Assembly (NCBI GenBank): GCA_021771115.1
Contig: JAETPP010000010.1
Span: 1-37,730 of the forward strand
Direction: 5' to 3'
DNA from: Bacillota bacterium
GTDB lineage: Bacteria > Bacillota > Clostridia > Oscillospirales > Acutalibacteraceae
DNA: 37,730 nucleotides
This document shows, piece by piece, positions 21,334 to 31,012 of the stretch. A program made the translations under genes and the position numbers. The notes beneath the pieces were generated by a model. The model was not told the DNA's origin. It did not search any database and saw only the letters and a program-made list of their open reading frames with translations. Numbering within the stretch: position 1 is the first letter of the stretch; each line of letters begins with the position of its first letter.

Positions 21334-22712
21334 ACATTCTCCTTTTCATTTCTTTTTTCACTGAGATAAATTTCATATCCGTAGGGCAAAAGGGTTCCCT
21401 GAATATGGTCTTTGCAGAAAACCGGCGCGCCGGTCAGGGCGTTTCGGTATGCTCTGCCGGCCTCGGCCGGAACGGAAAATTCCTGTTCTCTGTCGGTAAA
21501 GTTCAGGACCACCACCGCTTCCTGTGCCGATCCGGCAGCAAAACGGGAGAAGGCGTACCAGCCGTTTTGATCCTGGATCAGTTTGCGGTCTCCGTTTACG
21601 CGCAAAGCCTCCGTATTGGCACACAGCTTCAGAACACAGGCAAGCTTTTCCCGCATTTCCTTGGAAAAGCCCAGCTGCAGCAGGCTGCAGTCATCGTGTA
21701 GGATCGCGCCGGTGGTCACAATGGTGATAAGCTCCAAAAGGAACTGGGGCTCTGTCAGGGGAGTATTCCAATAGGTGCCCAGATAGGTGGTTCCTCCGGC
21801 CCGGATCACCGTTTCTCTCCAGGTGCTGAGGGCGGGCTCCAAAAGGGAGGGGTCTTCCTTTTGAATAGCTTCACCGATCAGGGTGACCGGGTGGGAAAAG
21901 CGGAGAATGGAATAATCCTGAAGGGAATTGTACCCGGCTTCCAAAAGCCACCGCCTTAAGCTTTCCCCGGCGGCTCCTCCGCCCTCCGGCTGTAAATACT
22001 GGTTGGGATATTCCCGAACAACGTCGGTAATGCACTGGTTATTCAGGGTAAAATCGCAGTTTAAGTAACAAAAGGGCGCGTCGATGATCATGCCGTCAAT
22101 GCCGGTATCCAGCCAGAACCGCAGGATTTTTTTACATTCCTCCTGCCAGGCGGCGGAGGCGAAATTGTATTGGGGCAGGGCCACGTCATTTTGAAAGCCC
22201 AGCCATTTGACCCAGTAGTATTTGTCCGCCCGGGGGCTGAATGCCCACTGGCCCTCCGGCTCTTTTCCGAATTCGGTGGAAAAGGTTTTGGGCGGGGGCG
22301 CGTCTTCTCTGTCGGACCAAAGAAAAAAGCTGGTTTCCCGGCTTTCTATGCCGCGTCTTACATCGTCCTGAGCCTTCAGAAAATCCACATTTTCCATGGC
22401 GGCATAGCCCACATTGATAAAAATGATCACGGCCATGCTTCGCCTGTGGCATTCTTCGATCAATTTCAGAAACTCTTCCATGGTGCCGATGGCGGGGTCC
22501 ACAATGGTAAACTCATAGGGATCCAGCGCGCCGTATTGATCTCCTCCCCAATAGGGGGCGAAGATCTCAATGGCGCCTACGCCTTGCGCCTGGTACTCGT
22601 CCAGCATGGAGATGGTCTTTTGCAGCGGAATGCCGTCCCTGCGGGAAAAGACACGGGAGATGCAGGGGCAGGTTTCCCACCAGTTTTGTTTTAGAGCGCT
22701 AGTTTGGTTCAT
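21330..22712 (-). CDS. Divergent GH13-like (alpha-amylase-fold) glycoside hydrolase
   Basis: GVGAIEIFAPYWGG, GIDGMIIDAPF (region II-like), LIGEAI (region III-like), LHDD (region IV-like), C-terminal beta domain (VVVLNFTDREQEFSVP). Confidence 0.75.
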   Translation of the reverse strand: MNQTSALKQNWWETCPCISRVFSRRDGIPLQKTISMLDEYQAQGVGAIEIFAPYWGGDQYGALDPYEFTIVDPAIGTMEEFLKLIEECHRRSMAVIIFINVGYAAMENVDFLKAQDDVRRGIESRETSFFLWSDREDAPPPKTFSTEFGKEPEGQWAFSPRADKYYWVKWLGFQNDVALPQYNFASAAWQEECKKILRFWLDTGIDGMIIDAPFCYLNCDFTLNNQCITDVVREYPNQYLQPEGGGAAGESLRRWLLEAGYNSLQDYSILRFSHPVTLIGEAIQKEDPSLLEPALSTWRETVIRAGGTTYLGTYWNTPLTEPQFLLELITIVTTGAILHDDCSLLQLGFSKEMREKLACVLKLCANTEALRVNGDRKLIQDQNGWYAFSRFAAGSAQEAVVVLNFTDREQEFSVPAEAGRAYRNALTGAPVFCKDHIQGTLLPYGYEIYLSEKRNEKENV

Positions 22713-24528
22713 CTTGCCTTTCCTCCACTTTTATTTCCAGCAGCTCCGCCTCCGAGGGTGATAACTCGGCGGAGCCGCATGGCAGCGAAATGGTAATGGT
22801 GGTTCCCTGGCCCAGGGTGGAGCGGGCCGAAAGCCCATAGCGGCTTCCGTAGTACAGCTTGATCCTGTCGTTTACATTTCGAAATCCGATGCTGTTGCCG
22901 TTTTTGCTGACAACGGTGCCTTCCAGCAGTCGCTTCAGGGTATCCGGGGCCATGCCGGCGCCATCGTCCTGAATTTCAATGAGGATATTATTTTCCGCAA
23001 CACGGGAGGAGATCATAATGGAAATGGTTTTCCGGTCGCAGGTCAGGCCGTGACGAATGCTGTTTTCCACCAGGGGCTGCAGGGTGACCTTGGGGATCTG
23101 CGCCGCTTCCGTCAGGGGATCGATCTGATAGTACACGTTGATTCGGTTCCTATACCGTTTCTTTTGCAGGGCCAAATAAGCGCGCACCGCCTGCAGCTCT
23201 GATTCCAGAGAAACCAAGTCCTTTCCCTGGGAAAGAGTCTGCCGGTAAAAAACCCCCAGGTCCTCTACCGCTTCCCGAATTTCCTCCCTGGGGTGGTTAT
23301 CGGAAAGCCAGGCGATGGTGGAAAGGGCATTGTATAGAAAATGAGGGTTGATTTGCGTTTGCAAAACCTCCAATCGGAATTTTTCCTTTTGCAGCTGCAT
23401 CACGTAGGTCTCGTGGATCTGCCGCTTCAGCTCCAGCGCCATTTGGGTAAAGTTGGCGTCCAGCACGGCGGCTTCGTCTTTTCCCGTAAGGGGCGGGCCC
23501 AATTCCATTTCTTTCTTTCGAAAGGTCTCCATTTTGCGGATCAGGAAATCAAAGCGCCGGGAAACCTGCCTGGAAAACAGGAAGATCAGCGGCAAAATGG
23601 TCAAATTCGCCAGCAAAAAGAGAAGCCGGCCAAAGCTCCACATGGTGTCGGAAACCATTCCCGCTTCCGCCAGGGGCACAATGGTCATCAGCTTCCAGCC
23701 GTTACTTAAAGAAGAATCCTCCGTATAGTACCATTCGTTTCCGATCTGCACCTTGCCGTTTTCTTCCGGGAGCCAGCTGAAATCCTCCCCATAGTCCCCG
23801 TCGGAGGCGACAACAACAGCGCCGCTCTGGTCTAAAAGGATCATCTGAAAATCGTCCTGCGCGTTGATCACGTCTGTAATGGCACGGCCGTCCACTTCAA
23901 TGGTCAGCATGCCGATGGGTACGCCCAGGTGCCTGGCGGAATAAAGAATTCTGCTGTAGGCAAAGCTTTGGTACTTGCCCTTCTCACAGTCCCGGTTGGA
24001 GGGGTCCCAGTATTCGTGGTTTTGAATATTCCGAAGGCTGGACCAGTACCCTGCCGTGCCAAGCTCCAGGATCTCCTGATATTCCGGCTGGCTTTTCATG
24101 TAGGTATCCAGGCGAATCAGATACGGGTAGGAATTGTGCAGGGTGGGGTTGGAGGAATACACCGTAATATGCCTTAAATAAGGCCAGCTCAGCCGATTTG
24201 CGCCGTACTGATCCCAAATGCTTTGATACAGATCCAATGCTCCCAGAACGCTGGGATAGGGCTTTTCCAAATTGTTTTTCAGTTCGCTGTTATTCGATAC
24301 CAGATTGGCCAGAGATTCGTAAACCAAAAACTGAGAATTCAGGATCTGGGTATAATTGACACTGCGGGAGCGTACGGTTTCCAAAACCTGCTCCCCCACA
24401 ACACTCTGATTGTAGTACGTATAAAAAAGGCTTACAATGAAAAAGAGGATCCAAACGGAGACGTAGATGAAAAGCAGCTTCCCCCGCAGGCTCATATTGT
24501 GGATATGGTGAGAAACACGCATAGTCAA
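22699..24528 (-). CDS. YesM/LytS-type sensor histidine kinase
   Basis: Two TMs flanking an extracellular sensor; HAMP-like segment; LQTQINPHFLYNALSTIAWL; HATPase LVENSIRHG and IEIQDDGAGM. Confidence 0.94.
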   Translation of the reverse strand: MTMRVSHHIHNMSLRGKLLFIYVSVWILFFIVSLFYTYYNQSVVGEQVLETVRSRSVNYTQILNSQFLVYESLANLVSNNSELKNNLEKPYPSVLGALDLYQSIWDQYGANRLSWPYLRHITVYSSNPTLHNSYPYLIRLDTYMKSQPEYQEILELGTAGYWSSLRNIQNHEYWDPSNRDCEKGKYQSFAYSRILYSARHLGVPIGMLTIEVDGRAITDVINAQDDFQMILLDQSGAVVVASDGDYGEDFSWLPEENGKVQIGNEWYYTEDSSLSNGWKLMTIVPLAEAGMVSDTMWSFGRLLFLLANLTILPLIFLFSRQVSRRFDFLIRKMETFRKKEMELGPPLTGKDEAAVLDANFTQMALELKRQIHETYVMQLQKEKFRLEVLQTQINPHFLYNALSTIAWLSDNHPREEIREAVEDLGVFYRQTLSQGKDLVSLESELQAVRAYLALQKKRYRNRINVYYQIDPLTEAAQIPKVTLQPLVENSIRHGLTCDRKTISIMISSRVAENNILIEIQDDGAGMAPDTLKRLLEGTVVSKNGNSIGFRNVNDRIKLYYGSRYGLSARSTLGQGTTITISLPCGSAELSPSEAELLEIKVEERQDEPN

Positions 24529-24550
24529 GCCTCCTTTTTGAACAGGATCC

Positions 24551-25816
24551 TTACTGCCTTGTTACCTGGCGGCGGTATTCGCCGGGGGTCAGTCCGAAGT
24601 ACTTTTTGAATACCAGGTTGAAATAAGAAGGGCTTTCGTAACCGGTCAGCATGCCGATCTCCTGAATTTTATATTGCAGCTGACCCAGCATTCGGGCGGC
24701 GTGGTCCATACGCACCCGCTCCACATAGTCCATGATGGAAATTCCCATATGGCTCTTAAAGATCCGGCGGACATAGGAGGGAGAAAGATACAAATTTTCC
24801 ACAATGGCCTCGGTGTTCAGCGGCTTTGCGTAATTTTCATCGATAAAGCGCTGAACATAGGTCACAATGGTATTGGGCTGAGAAGCCTCCTGCTGTTCCC
24901 CGGTATTTTTCTGCTTTTCATAAAACAGAACATGGCCCAAAGGAGAGCTTTCCCTTTTTTGCACGGCGGAAATGCTTTGCCGGGAAAGCTCTGAAAGCTG
25001 TTCCGGTTCTTCGGAAATATCGCTGATTCCGATAAAGACGTCCCGAAGCTGTTGAGAGTACAGCTGCTCCAAAAGCTTATCGGCCGTTTTGGAAAGCCGG
25101 TCAATGGCACTGCTTTCCTCCATAAAGCCGGGTAAGGTAAACACAATGGCGGCGGTACGGTGATCGGTGACCACCGGAACCAGTGCTTCCATTTCTTTGG
25201 CGAAGCGCTGCAAAAACGGCCGCAGATCATACATGTCCGCACAGCTGGCGGCGGAGAATACAAGGGAAAACACCGCAAGCTTCTTTCGCTCCAGAGAATC
25301 GGAAAACGGCGGCTGAGCAAGGAGCCTTTTGGTTTTTTCTTGGGGCGCGGTCAGCGCGTGCCGCAAAAGATGCTCTTCCTCCGGAGAATAAAGAAAAACT
25401 GGAGCGTCCGCGCTCAAAGGGCGCCTTCTGTCATTTTGTGATCTGGCAGGCAAAAGCTTATACAGGGCCCGAAACAGCTCTTCCCGTTTTACCGGCTTCA
25501 GCAGATAGGAGCTGACGCCTAAGTCGATCCCCGCCCTGGCGGCCTCAAAATCTTCATAGCCGGAAATAATAATGGAATGGGGGGCATACTCCTGGCAAGG
25601 GACTTGGTTCAGCATTTCGATCCCGGTAAGGACCGGCATGGCCAGATCTGTCAGGATTACGTCCGGGCGAAGCTGCCTTGCCTTTTCCAGGCCTTCCTGT
25701 CCGTTTCTGGCCGTTGCGCAGATCTCCAGCGGCAGATCGAATCCCTTGATCATAAGAGATAAGCCCTGCAATTCAAGATCTTCATCATCTACCAATAAAA
25801 TACGGCACACAGCCAC
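24551..25816 (-). CDS. YesN-type response regulator with AraC-family DNA-binding domain
   Basis: Receiver RILLVDDEDLELQGL...DVILTDLAMPVLTGIEML...LLKPV; AraC HTH LYLSPSYVRRIFKSHMGISIMDYVERVRM...GYESPSYFNLVFKKYFGLTPGEYRRQ. Confidence 0.95.
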   Translation of the reverse strand: MAVCRILLVDDEDLELQGLSLMIKGFDLPLEICATARNGQEGLEKARQLRPDVILTDLAMPVLTGIEMLNQVPCQEYAPHSIIISGYEDFEAARAGIDLGVSSYLLKPVKREELFRALYKLLPARSQNDRRRPLSADAPVFLYSPEEEHLLRHALTAPQEKTKRLLAQPPFSDSLERKKLAVFSLVFSAASCADMYDLRPFLQRFAKEMEALVPVVTDHRTAAIVFTLPGFMEESSAIDRLSKTADKLLEQLYSQQLRDVFIGISDISEEPEQLSELSRQSISAVQKRESSPLGHVLFYEKQKNTGEQQEASQPNTIVTYVQRFIDENYAKPLNTEAIVENLYLSPSYVRRIFKSHMGISIMDYVERVRMDHAARMLGQLQYKIQEIGMLTGYESPSYFNLVFKKYFGLTPGEYRRQVTRQ

Positions 25817-25950
25817 CTTCCCCCTTTCCCCCTTTTTTCAAGAGTATTGTATCACAAGAGGATTTTAATTATCAACGCCAAGTTGGTAAAAAGGACAAAA
25901 AATAATACTGATTGCCATTATTTTATATAGATTTCGTTGCCATGCGCCTC

Positions 25951-25956
25951 TATAAT
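25951..25956 (+). promoter_or_regulatory. Candidate -10 box with weak -35, upstream of the ABC transporter operon
   Basis: TATAAT with no TTGACA-like hexamer at 16-18 nt upstream. Confidence 0.45.
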
Positions 25957-26141
25957 AAAATTTAAAGAAACGCTGAATCAATCTGGCGCGCAGGATACGT
26001 GCCAAGCCTGCTGGTGTGATTTATTCAGTGCTTCCTTAGACCAGCTTCTCGAAGGTACGTATGCCTTGGTTTCTGAGGGTGAAAACCGCATACAGCTTTT
26101 CAGGAAGCAGAAAAATACTTTTGAACAGAGGAGGCCTTGTT

Positions 26142-27911
26142 ATGAAAAAAGAGATCCAATTGACAGCCGTTTTGTTAGCGCTGGTACTTCTGATCTGTGG
26201 GTGCAGCGCTGCCCCGGAAACCAGTTCTGCTCCCGTGGGCAGCACCACGGGGACAAGCAGCACCGTTTCCGATCAGGGAACCGGTACGGCGGAACCTATT
26301 GAGTTTGAGATATTTATTCCCGACCCGAATAAAAAAATTCCGCCGGAAGACGCGCCTGTAATGCAGCAGCTGTTTGAAAAGACAGGGGTGCGCATCAAAT
26401 ACACGGTTCCGCCTACGGAAGCAAAGGAACGGCTAAATATCATGCTTTCCAGTGACGACCTGCCGGATCTGATCCGGTTTGACGATTCCAGTATCATGAA
26501 ACAGTATATTGACGCGGGAAAGCTGCTGAAGCTCAATGACCTGCTGGAAACTCACGCTCCCCAGCTTTTCAACGTGAACTGGGAGACCTTCCGAAGCCGT
26601 ATTGCCGATGAAAACGGCGATTACTGGTATATGCCCGGCAATTATACCTTCGGACAAGCCTATATTGAAGCCAACTACGGCTTTAACCTTCGCAACGATT
26701 ATCTGGAGGAATTCGGCTATGAAAATGTGCCGAAAACCATGGCCGATATCAAGGAGCTTTTGAAAAAAGTGAAGGAGTGGAACCCGGATATTATTCCGAT
26801 GGGCCTGGCCCTGGGTCCCCAAGGGCATCTGAACTACTTGCCGCAGATCGGCGCCGCCATGAATGGCCTTACCTATCTCGACAACTGGGGCGGATATTCC
26901 CTGTATTTACTGGATGAGGCAAAGGACGAGCTGGTGTACTACACGGATTCCCCGGAGCTCAAGGCTTTTTTCCAGTTCTTAAATGAACTGAATGTGGAAG
27001 GACTCATTGACCCGGAATCCCCTATCATGTCTGCTGAAATGCTGAAACAAAAGGCGGTTTCCGAGCAAATCTGGTCCTTCTTCGGTCCCTGGTGGGAAGT
27101 GAATTCCGAGGTAAACGCCTATGAGGCCTCCATCGGTTCTCAGGAACAGTCTGTGGTGGTATACCCCACCGCCGATGCTTCTATCGAGGTGGGTACCTAT
27201 TCTCCTTATACCGTGGATATGTTCACAACAGGCGTTACGGTAACCACAAAATGTAAGGATCCCGAACGGTATATGGACTTTATTGAATACATCAATACGG
27301 AAGAGGGCTGGCTGAACGCCCAGGGCATTATCGATTACCATCATACCGGAGATAATACGGCAGAGTCCACGGAAGGATATGACTATATTATCCGCGAAGA
27401 TATGCTCATCGATGGAAAACCTGCTTTTCAGTCCAGTTCCTGGATGGGAGATATGTGGGAATCCGATGAAAACTGGTGGTGGAACCGCGGCGTTGAGTGT
27501 ATGGGAGATTTTACCTACAGCATCAATTTCCTGCACAAGAATTCCAGCTATGTAAAGCCCCCGGAGGATGTGAGCATTTGGTGGGATGAAAATACACAGC
27601 GGATCAATGCCCTGCTGGGCGTGACCGGTGAAAACTATCAGGAAAAGGAAAACGCCCGGGGCGTTGACGCCAGCGCGATTTCCGGCCTGGAGATCCTTTC
27701 GGAGGACGCTGCCTACACGAAGCTTCTTGCCGTTCAAAAGCTGCACGAAACAACGCTGCCCAGAATCATTATGGCAGGAAGCTCCGAAGACTTTGAGAAG
27801 GAATGGAATGCCTACGTGCAAGCGCTTAAGGAGGCCGGCGTAGAAGAAGTAATGGCAAAATATAACGAGCTCTACCACACGCGTATGGAGGCCTGGAGAA
27901 GCGCGGAGTAA
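26142..27911 (+). CDS. Extracellular solute-binding lipoprotein (LplA-like, carbohydrate ABC transporter)
   Basis: The ORF track starts at 26061, but GAGGAGG precedes the ATG at 26142; lipobox LLICGCS; solute-binding features. Confidence 0.92.
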   Translation: MKKEIQLTAVLLALVLLICGCSAAPETSSAPVGSTTGTSSTVSDQGTGTAEPIEFEIFIPDPNKKIPPEDAPVMQQLFEKTGVRIKYTVPPTEAKERLNIMLSSDDLPDLIRFDDSSIMKQYIDAGKLLKLNDLLETHAPQLFNVNWETFRSRIADENGDYWYMPGNYTFGQAYIEANYGFNLRNDYLEEFGYENVPKTMADIKELLKKVKEWNPDIIPMGLALGPQGHLNYLPQIGAAMNGLTYLDNWGGYSLYLLDEAKDELVYYTDSPELKAFFQFLNELNVEGLIDPESPIMSAEMLKQKAVSEQIWSFFGPWWEVNSEVNAYEASIGSQEQSVVVYPTADASIEVGTYSPYTVDMFTTGVTVTTKCKDPERYMDFIEYINTEEGWLNAQGIIDYHHTGDNTAESTEGYDYIIREDMLIDGKPAFQSSSWMGDMWESDENWWWNRGVECMGDFTYSINFLHKNSSYVKPPEDVSIWWDENTQRINALLGVTGENYQEKENARGVDASAISGLEILSEDAAYTKLLAVQKLHETTLPRIIMAGSSEDFEKEWNAYVQALKEAGVEEVMAKYNELYHTRMEAWRSAE

Positions 27912-27936
27912 TTTCAGAAGGGTGTGAACGAACGAT

Positions 27937-28869
27937 ATGCGGCAGTATAAAAAAGCAGGGCGGAGTTCTCTTCGGAAATCCGTGTGGCGGCAGAAGACCC
28001 TGTACCTGATGCTGTTTCCGGCGATTTTATTTACTGTGATTTTTGCTTACGTTCCTATATGGGGTATTTTCACTTCGTTTTACGATTACAATCCCGGGCT
28101 GGGCTTTTCCGGAAGTCCCTTTGTAGGCCTGAAGCATTTCCAGCGCTTTTTCTCGGAGAAATCCGTATTTCTGATCCTGCGCAATACCGTTGCCATCAGC
28201 TTCCTGAATATTCTTTTCGGCACGGTATTTGCGATCTTGTTCGCGGTGCTACTCAATGAACTTCCCTTTGTGCGGTTCAAGAAAACCGTACAGACCGTTT
28301 CCTATCTGCCGCATTTCGTTTCTTTCGTGGTCGTTTCCAATATTGTACAGACACTTTTGGCTACAAACGGGCCGATAAACGGTCTTTTGGTCTCCCTTGG
28401 GGTTCTGGAAAAGCCCGTTGTTTTCTTCACGATCCCGGAGGCTTTTTGGTGGCTGGTCACGGCCATGAACGTGTGGAAGGAAATGGGCTGGTCTGCCATT
28501 ATCTATATCGCCGCCATTGCGGGGATCGATCCTTCCCTGTATGAAGCGGCTATGGTGGACGGCGCCGGAAGATTGCGCCGGATCTGGCACATTACGCTTA
28601 CAGGGATCCGCCCAACCATTGTGGTACTTCTGGTTCTGGCCGTGCCGGACCTGCTGAACGCGGGCTTTGACGCCTCCTATTTGCTGGGAAACGCTATGGT
28701 GTCCAATTTCAGCGAGGTGCTGGATACTTACATTTTCCGTGTGGGCCTGCAGGAGGGGCAATATTCCTATGCGGCCGCCGTGGGGCTTTTGCGCCAGGCG
28801 GTAGGGCTGGTGCTGATCCTTTCGGCAAACAAATTTTCCAAAAAGGTCAGCGAGTACAGCCTGTTCTGA
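27937..28869 (+). CDS. ABC transporter permease (LplB/UgpA-like)
   Basis: Six TM segments; EAAMVDGAGRLRRIWHITLTGIRPTI EAA loop. Confidence 0.94.
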   Translation: MRQYKKAGRSSLRKSVWRQKTLYLMLFPAILFTVIFAYVPIWGIFTSFYDYNPGLGFSGSPFVGLKHFQRFFSEKSVFLILRNTVAISFLNILFGTVFAILFAVLLNELPFVRFKKTVQTVSYLPHFVSFVVVSNIVQTLLATNGPINGLLVSLGVLEKPVVFFTIPEAFWWLVTAMNVWKEMGWSAIIYIAAIAGIDPSLYEAAMVDGAGRLRRIWHITLTGIRPTIVVLLVLAVPDLLNAGFDASYLLGNAMVSNFSEVLDTYIFRVGLQEGQYSYAAAVGLLRQAVGLVLILSANKFSKKVSEYSLF

Positions 28870-28923
28870 CTCGGAAACGTTTCGTAAACCGCTCCGAAGT
28901 GAAATATTCAGAAAGGATCTCTG

Positions 28924-29820
28924 ATGCCTATGCGTAAAAGTTGGCAGGACCGTGTTTTCAATGCGGGAAATCTTTTCTACATGCTGTTGGTATCCGCCTG
29001 CACGCTGTACCCGTTCCTGCATATTCTGGCCGTTTCCCTAAACGACGCCAGGGATTCCACCAGGGGAGGGATCACCATCTTTCCCCGGATCCTCAGCTTC
29101 GACAGCTACCGCACCGTATTTGGATATGAAGGCCTGTATCATGCCTTTTTCGTCAGCGTTCTGCGCACCGTGGCCGGTACGGCCCTGTTCCTGATCGTTA
29201 CCACCTTAGCGGGCTACGTGATGACCAAAACACAGCTGAAGGGCTACCGCGTCTTTTACATGTTCTTTGTGGTTTCCATGTTTGTCAGCGGTGGTCTGGT
29301 TCCCACCTTTCTGCTGTATAAGCAGCTGGGAATTCAGAATACCTTTTGGGTGTATATCCTGCCCGGGGCCTTCAGCACCTATTACATGATCCTGTTCAGA
29401 ACCTACATTATTCAGCTTCCGAAGGGCCTGGTGGAATCCGCCACCATCGATGGCGCGGGGGAATTTACCATCTTCAGAAAGATCGTGTTTCCCCTGTCCA
29501 CGCCGATTTTGGCTACCATTGGCCTGTTTGTGGCAGTAAACCAGTGGAACGCCTGGCAGGATACGCTGTATTACACCTCAAACCCGGATCTGGAAACACT
29601 TCAATACGTTTTAATGAAGGTGCTCCGACAGGCGGAGGCCACCCAAATTGCCAAGCAGGCCCGTTCCGCCATGGCCAGAACGCTGGGAACCACCACCATC
29701 ACGCCGGATTCCATCAAAATGGCGATCACCATTGTCGCCACGGTGCCCATTCTGTGCGTGTATCCCTTCCTGCAAAAGTTTTTTGTAAAGGGTATGGTGC
29801 TCGGCGCCGTGAAGGGATAG
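28924..29820 (+). CDS. Carbohydrate ABC transporter permease (YtcP/UgpE-like)
   Basis: ESATIDGAGEFTIFRKIVFPLSTPILATIGLF EAA loop; C-terminal FFVKGMVLGAVKG. Confidence 0.95.
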   Translation: MPMRKSWQDRVFNAGNLFYMLLVSACTLYPFLHILAVSLNDARDSTRGGITIFPRILSFDSYRTVFGYEGLYHAFFVSVLRTVAGTALFLIVTTLAGYVMTKTQLKGYRVFYMFFVVSMFVSGGLVPTFLLYKQLGIQNTFWVYILPGAFSTYYMILFRTYIIQLPKGLVESATIDGAGEFTIFRKIVFPLSTPILATIGLFVAVNQWNAWQDTLYYTSNPDLETLQYVLMKVLRQAEATQIAKQARSAMARTLGTTTITPDSIKMAITIVATVPILCVYPFLQKFFVKGMVLGAVKG

Positions 29821-30000
29821 GCCCTGGAAAAGACCTTCGCCGAATCGAAAGACAGACTGCCGCAGTTTGCCCTTTTGACCATAAATAGTGGAAGAGAAAA
29901 GCGAGAGAACCGCCAGACCTTCTCTCGTTTCCACTAGGATCTATTGGGAAAAACTATGAAGGTCTGAGCGGGGGGAAAAGTTTTTTCGATACATTCAAAG

Positions 30001-30042
30001 CAATAAAAAAAGAGAGGGGTATTCCCCTCTCTTTTTTTATTG
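30001..30042. terminator. Bidirectional terminator between convergent genes
   Basis: Perfect 19-bp inverted repeat CAATAAAAAAAGAGAGGGG-TATT-CCCCTCTCTTTTTTTATTG. Confidence 0.92.
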
Positions 30043-30056
30043 CGCCGGTTGCCCTT

Positions 30057-30668
30057 TTATCCTACCGCGGAAGAGATTCCGCCTTCGGGCGAAGGAAATT
30101 CCGGCAGTTGGCCGGTGGCTTCAAAAATAATTTTACAAAGGGCCATGGCCCGTTCCCGGTAGAGGAGTACTACCTGCTGAGAAGAGGAAAGAACGCTTTC
30201 ATTTGTGTCCCCGGCTTCTTCCCGGATAGCGGTGATCCTGTCCTCCACCGTGGTCTCCCATTCGGTCTGCTCCGCCTGCAAGGCGGACTTTTCCTCTTCC
30301 GGTGTTTGTTCCAGCGCCAGAGGATACACGGTATCGATCAGATCCCGCCAGCTTCTGGCGGCCTGGTTGCAGGCCTGGCGCATCATGGAGAAGGAGGAAG
30401 CCAGGGAGTAGTCCTGATCATATTTTTTATCAATGGGATTTTGAGAGAAAAGATCCTCAAAGGAGCCCTCCTCTACTCCGCTGGGGGTGGAGATCAAGTC
30501 CTCCGCCGGCGTAAACCGGGAGCTTTCCGGCGCCGGTGTGGAGGAAATTGCGCTATCAGAGCTTTCCGGCAGCGAAGAACTTTCCGGTTTCTTGTTTTCA
30601 CAGCCCGCAAGTCCCAGCGCCATCACAGCGCAAAAGCCCATGCAAAGCCACTTCTTCAGGTTGTTCAT
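30057..30668 (-). CDS. Small lipoprotein of unknown function, possibly LprI/DUF1311-like
   Basis: MNNLKKWLCMGFCAVMALGLAGCENKK lipobox; helical domain with SWRDLIDTVYPLAL...LQAEQTEWETTVEDRI. Confidence 0.7.
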   Translation of the reverse strand: MNNLKKWLCMGFCAVMALGLAGCENKKPESSSLPESSDSAISSTPAPESSRFTPAEDLISTPSGVEEGSFEDLFSQNPIDKKYDQDYSLASSFSMMRQACNQAARSWRDLIDTVYPLALEQTPEEEKSALQAEQTEWETTVEDRITAIREEAGDTNESVLSSSQQVVLLYRERAMALCKIIFEATGQLPEFPSPEGGISSAVG

Positions 30669-30689
30669 AATGGTGACCTCCTTATTTTT

Positions 30690-31010
30690 CTGAAATGAGC
30701 AGGGAGCTGTAAGAATGAAGAATGAGCAATTTTAAGGACAAGGGCACAAGCGTTGCAGGTAACGCGTTTAGTTCCCTTAGGCTCCCCTTGCTTCGCAAGG
30801 GGAGCTGTCACGGCTTTGCCGTGACTGGGGGGATTGAAAGCTGGCGATTTCATGCAGCCTTCCTGCGCAAGCCCGATCCCTTCCGTCATGCTTACGCAGG
30901 CCACCTCCCCTTGTAAACAAGGGGAGGCTAAGGGCTAATAAATTTCAATTCAGCGAATTAAGTCCTTGCCCTTAAATTGCTCATTGCTCATTCCTCATTG
31001 CTCATTACGC
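30690..31010. repeat. Nested composite inverted-repeat element
   Basis: Outer ends AATGAGCAATTTTAAGGACAAGGGC (left) and GTCCTTGCCCTTAAATTGCTCATTGCTCATTCCTCATTGCTCATT (right); inner ends CCCTTAGGCTCCCCTTG (30774-30790) and CAAGGGGAGGCTAAGGG (30918-30934). Confidence 0.8.
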
Positions 31011-31012
31011 CC

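Noticed and set aside
26979-27878. 299-aa minus-strand ORF opposite the solute-binding protein
   Set aside because: Shadow ORF; the sense strand has lipobox, RBS and family features.
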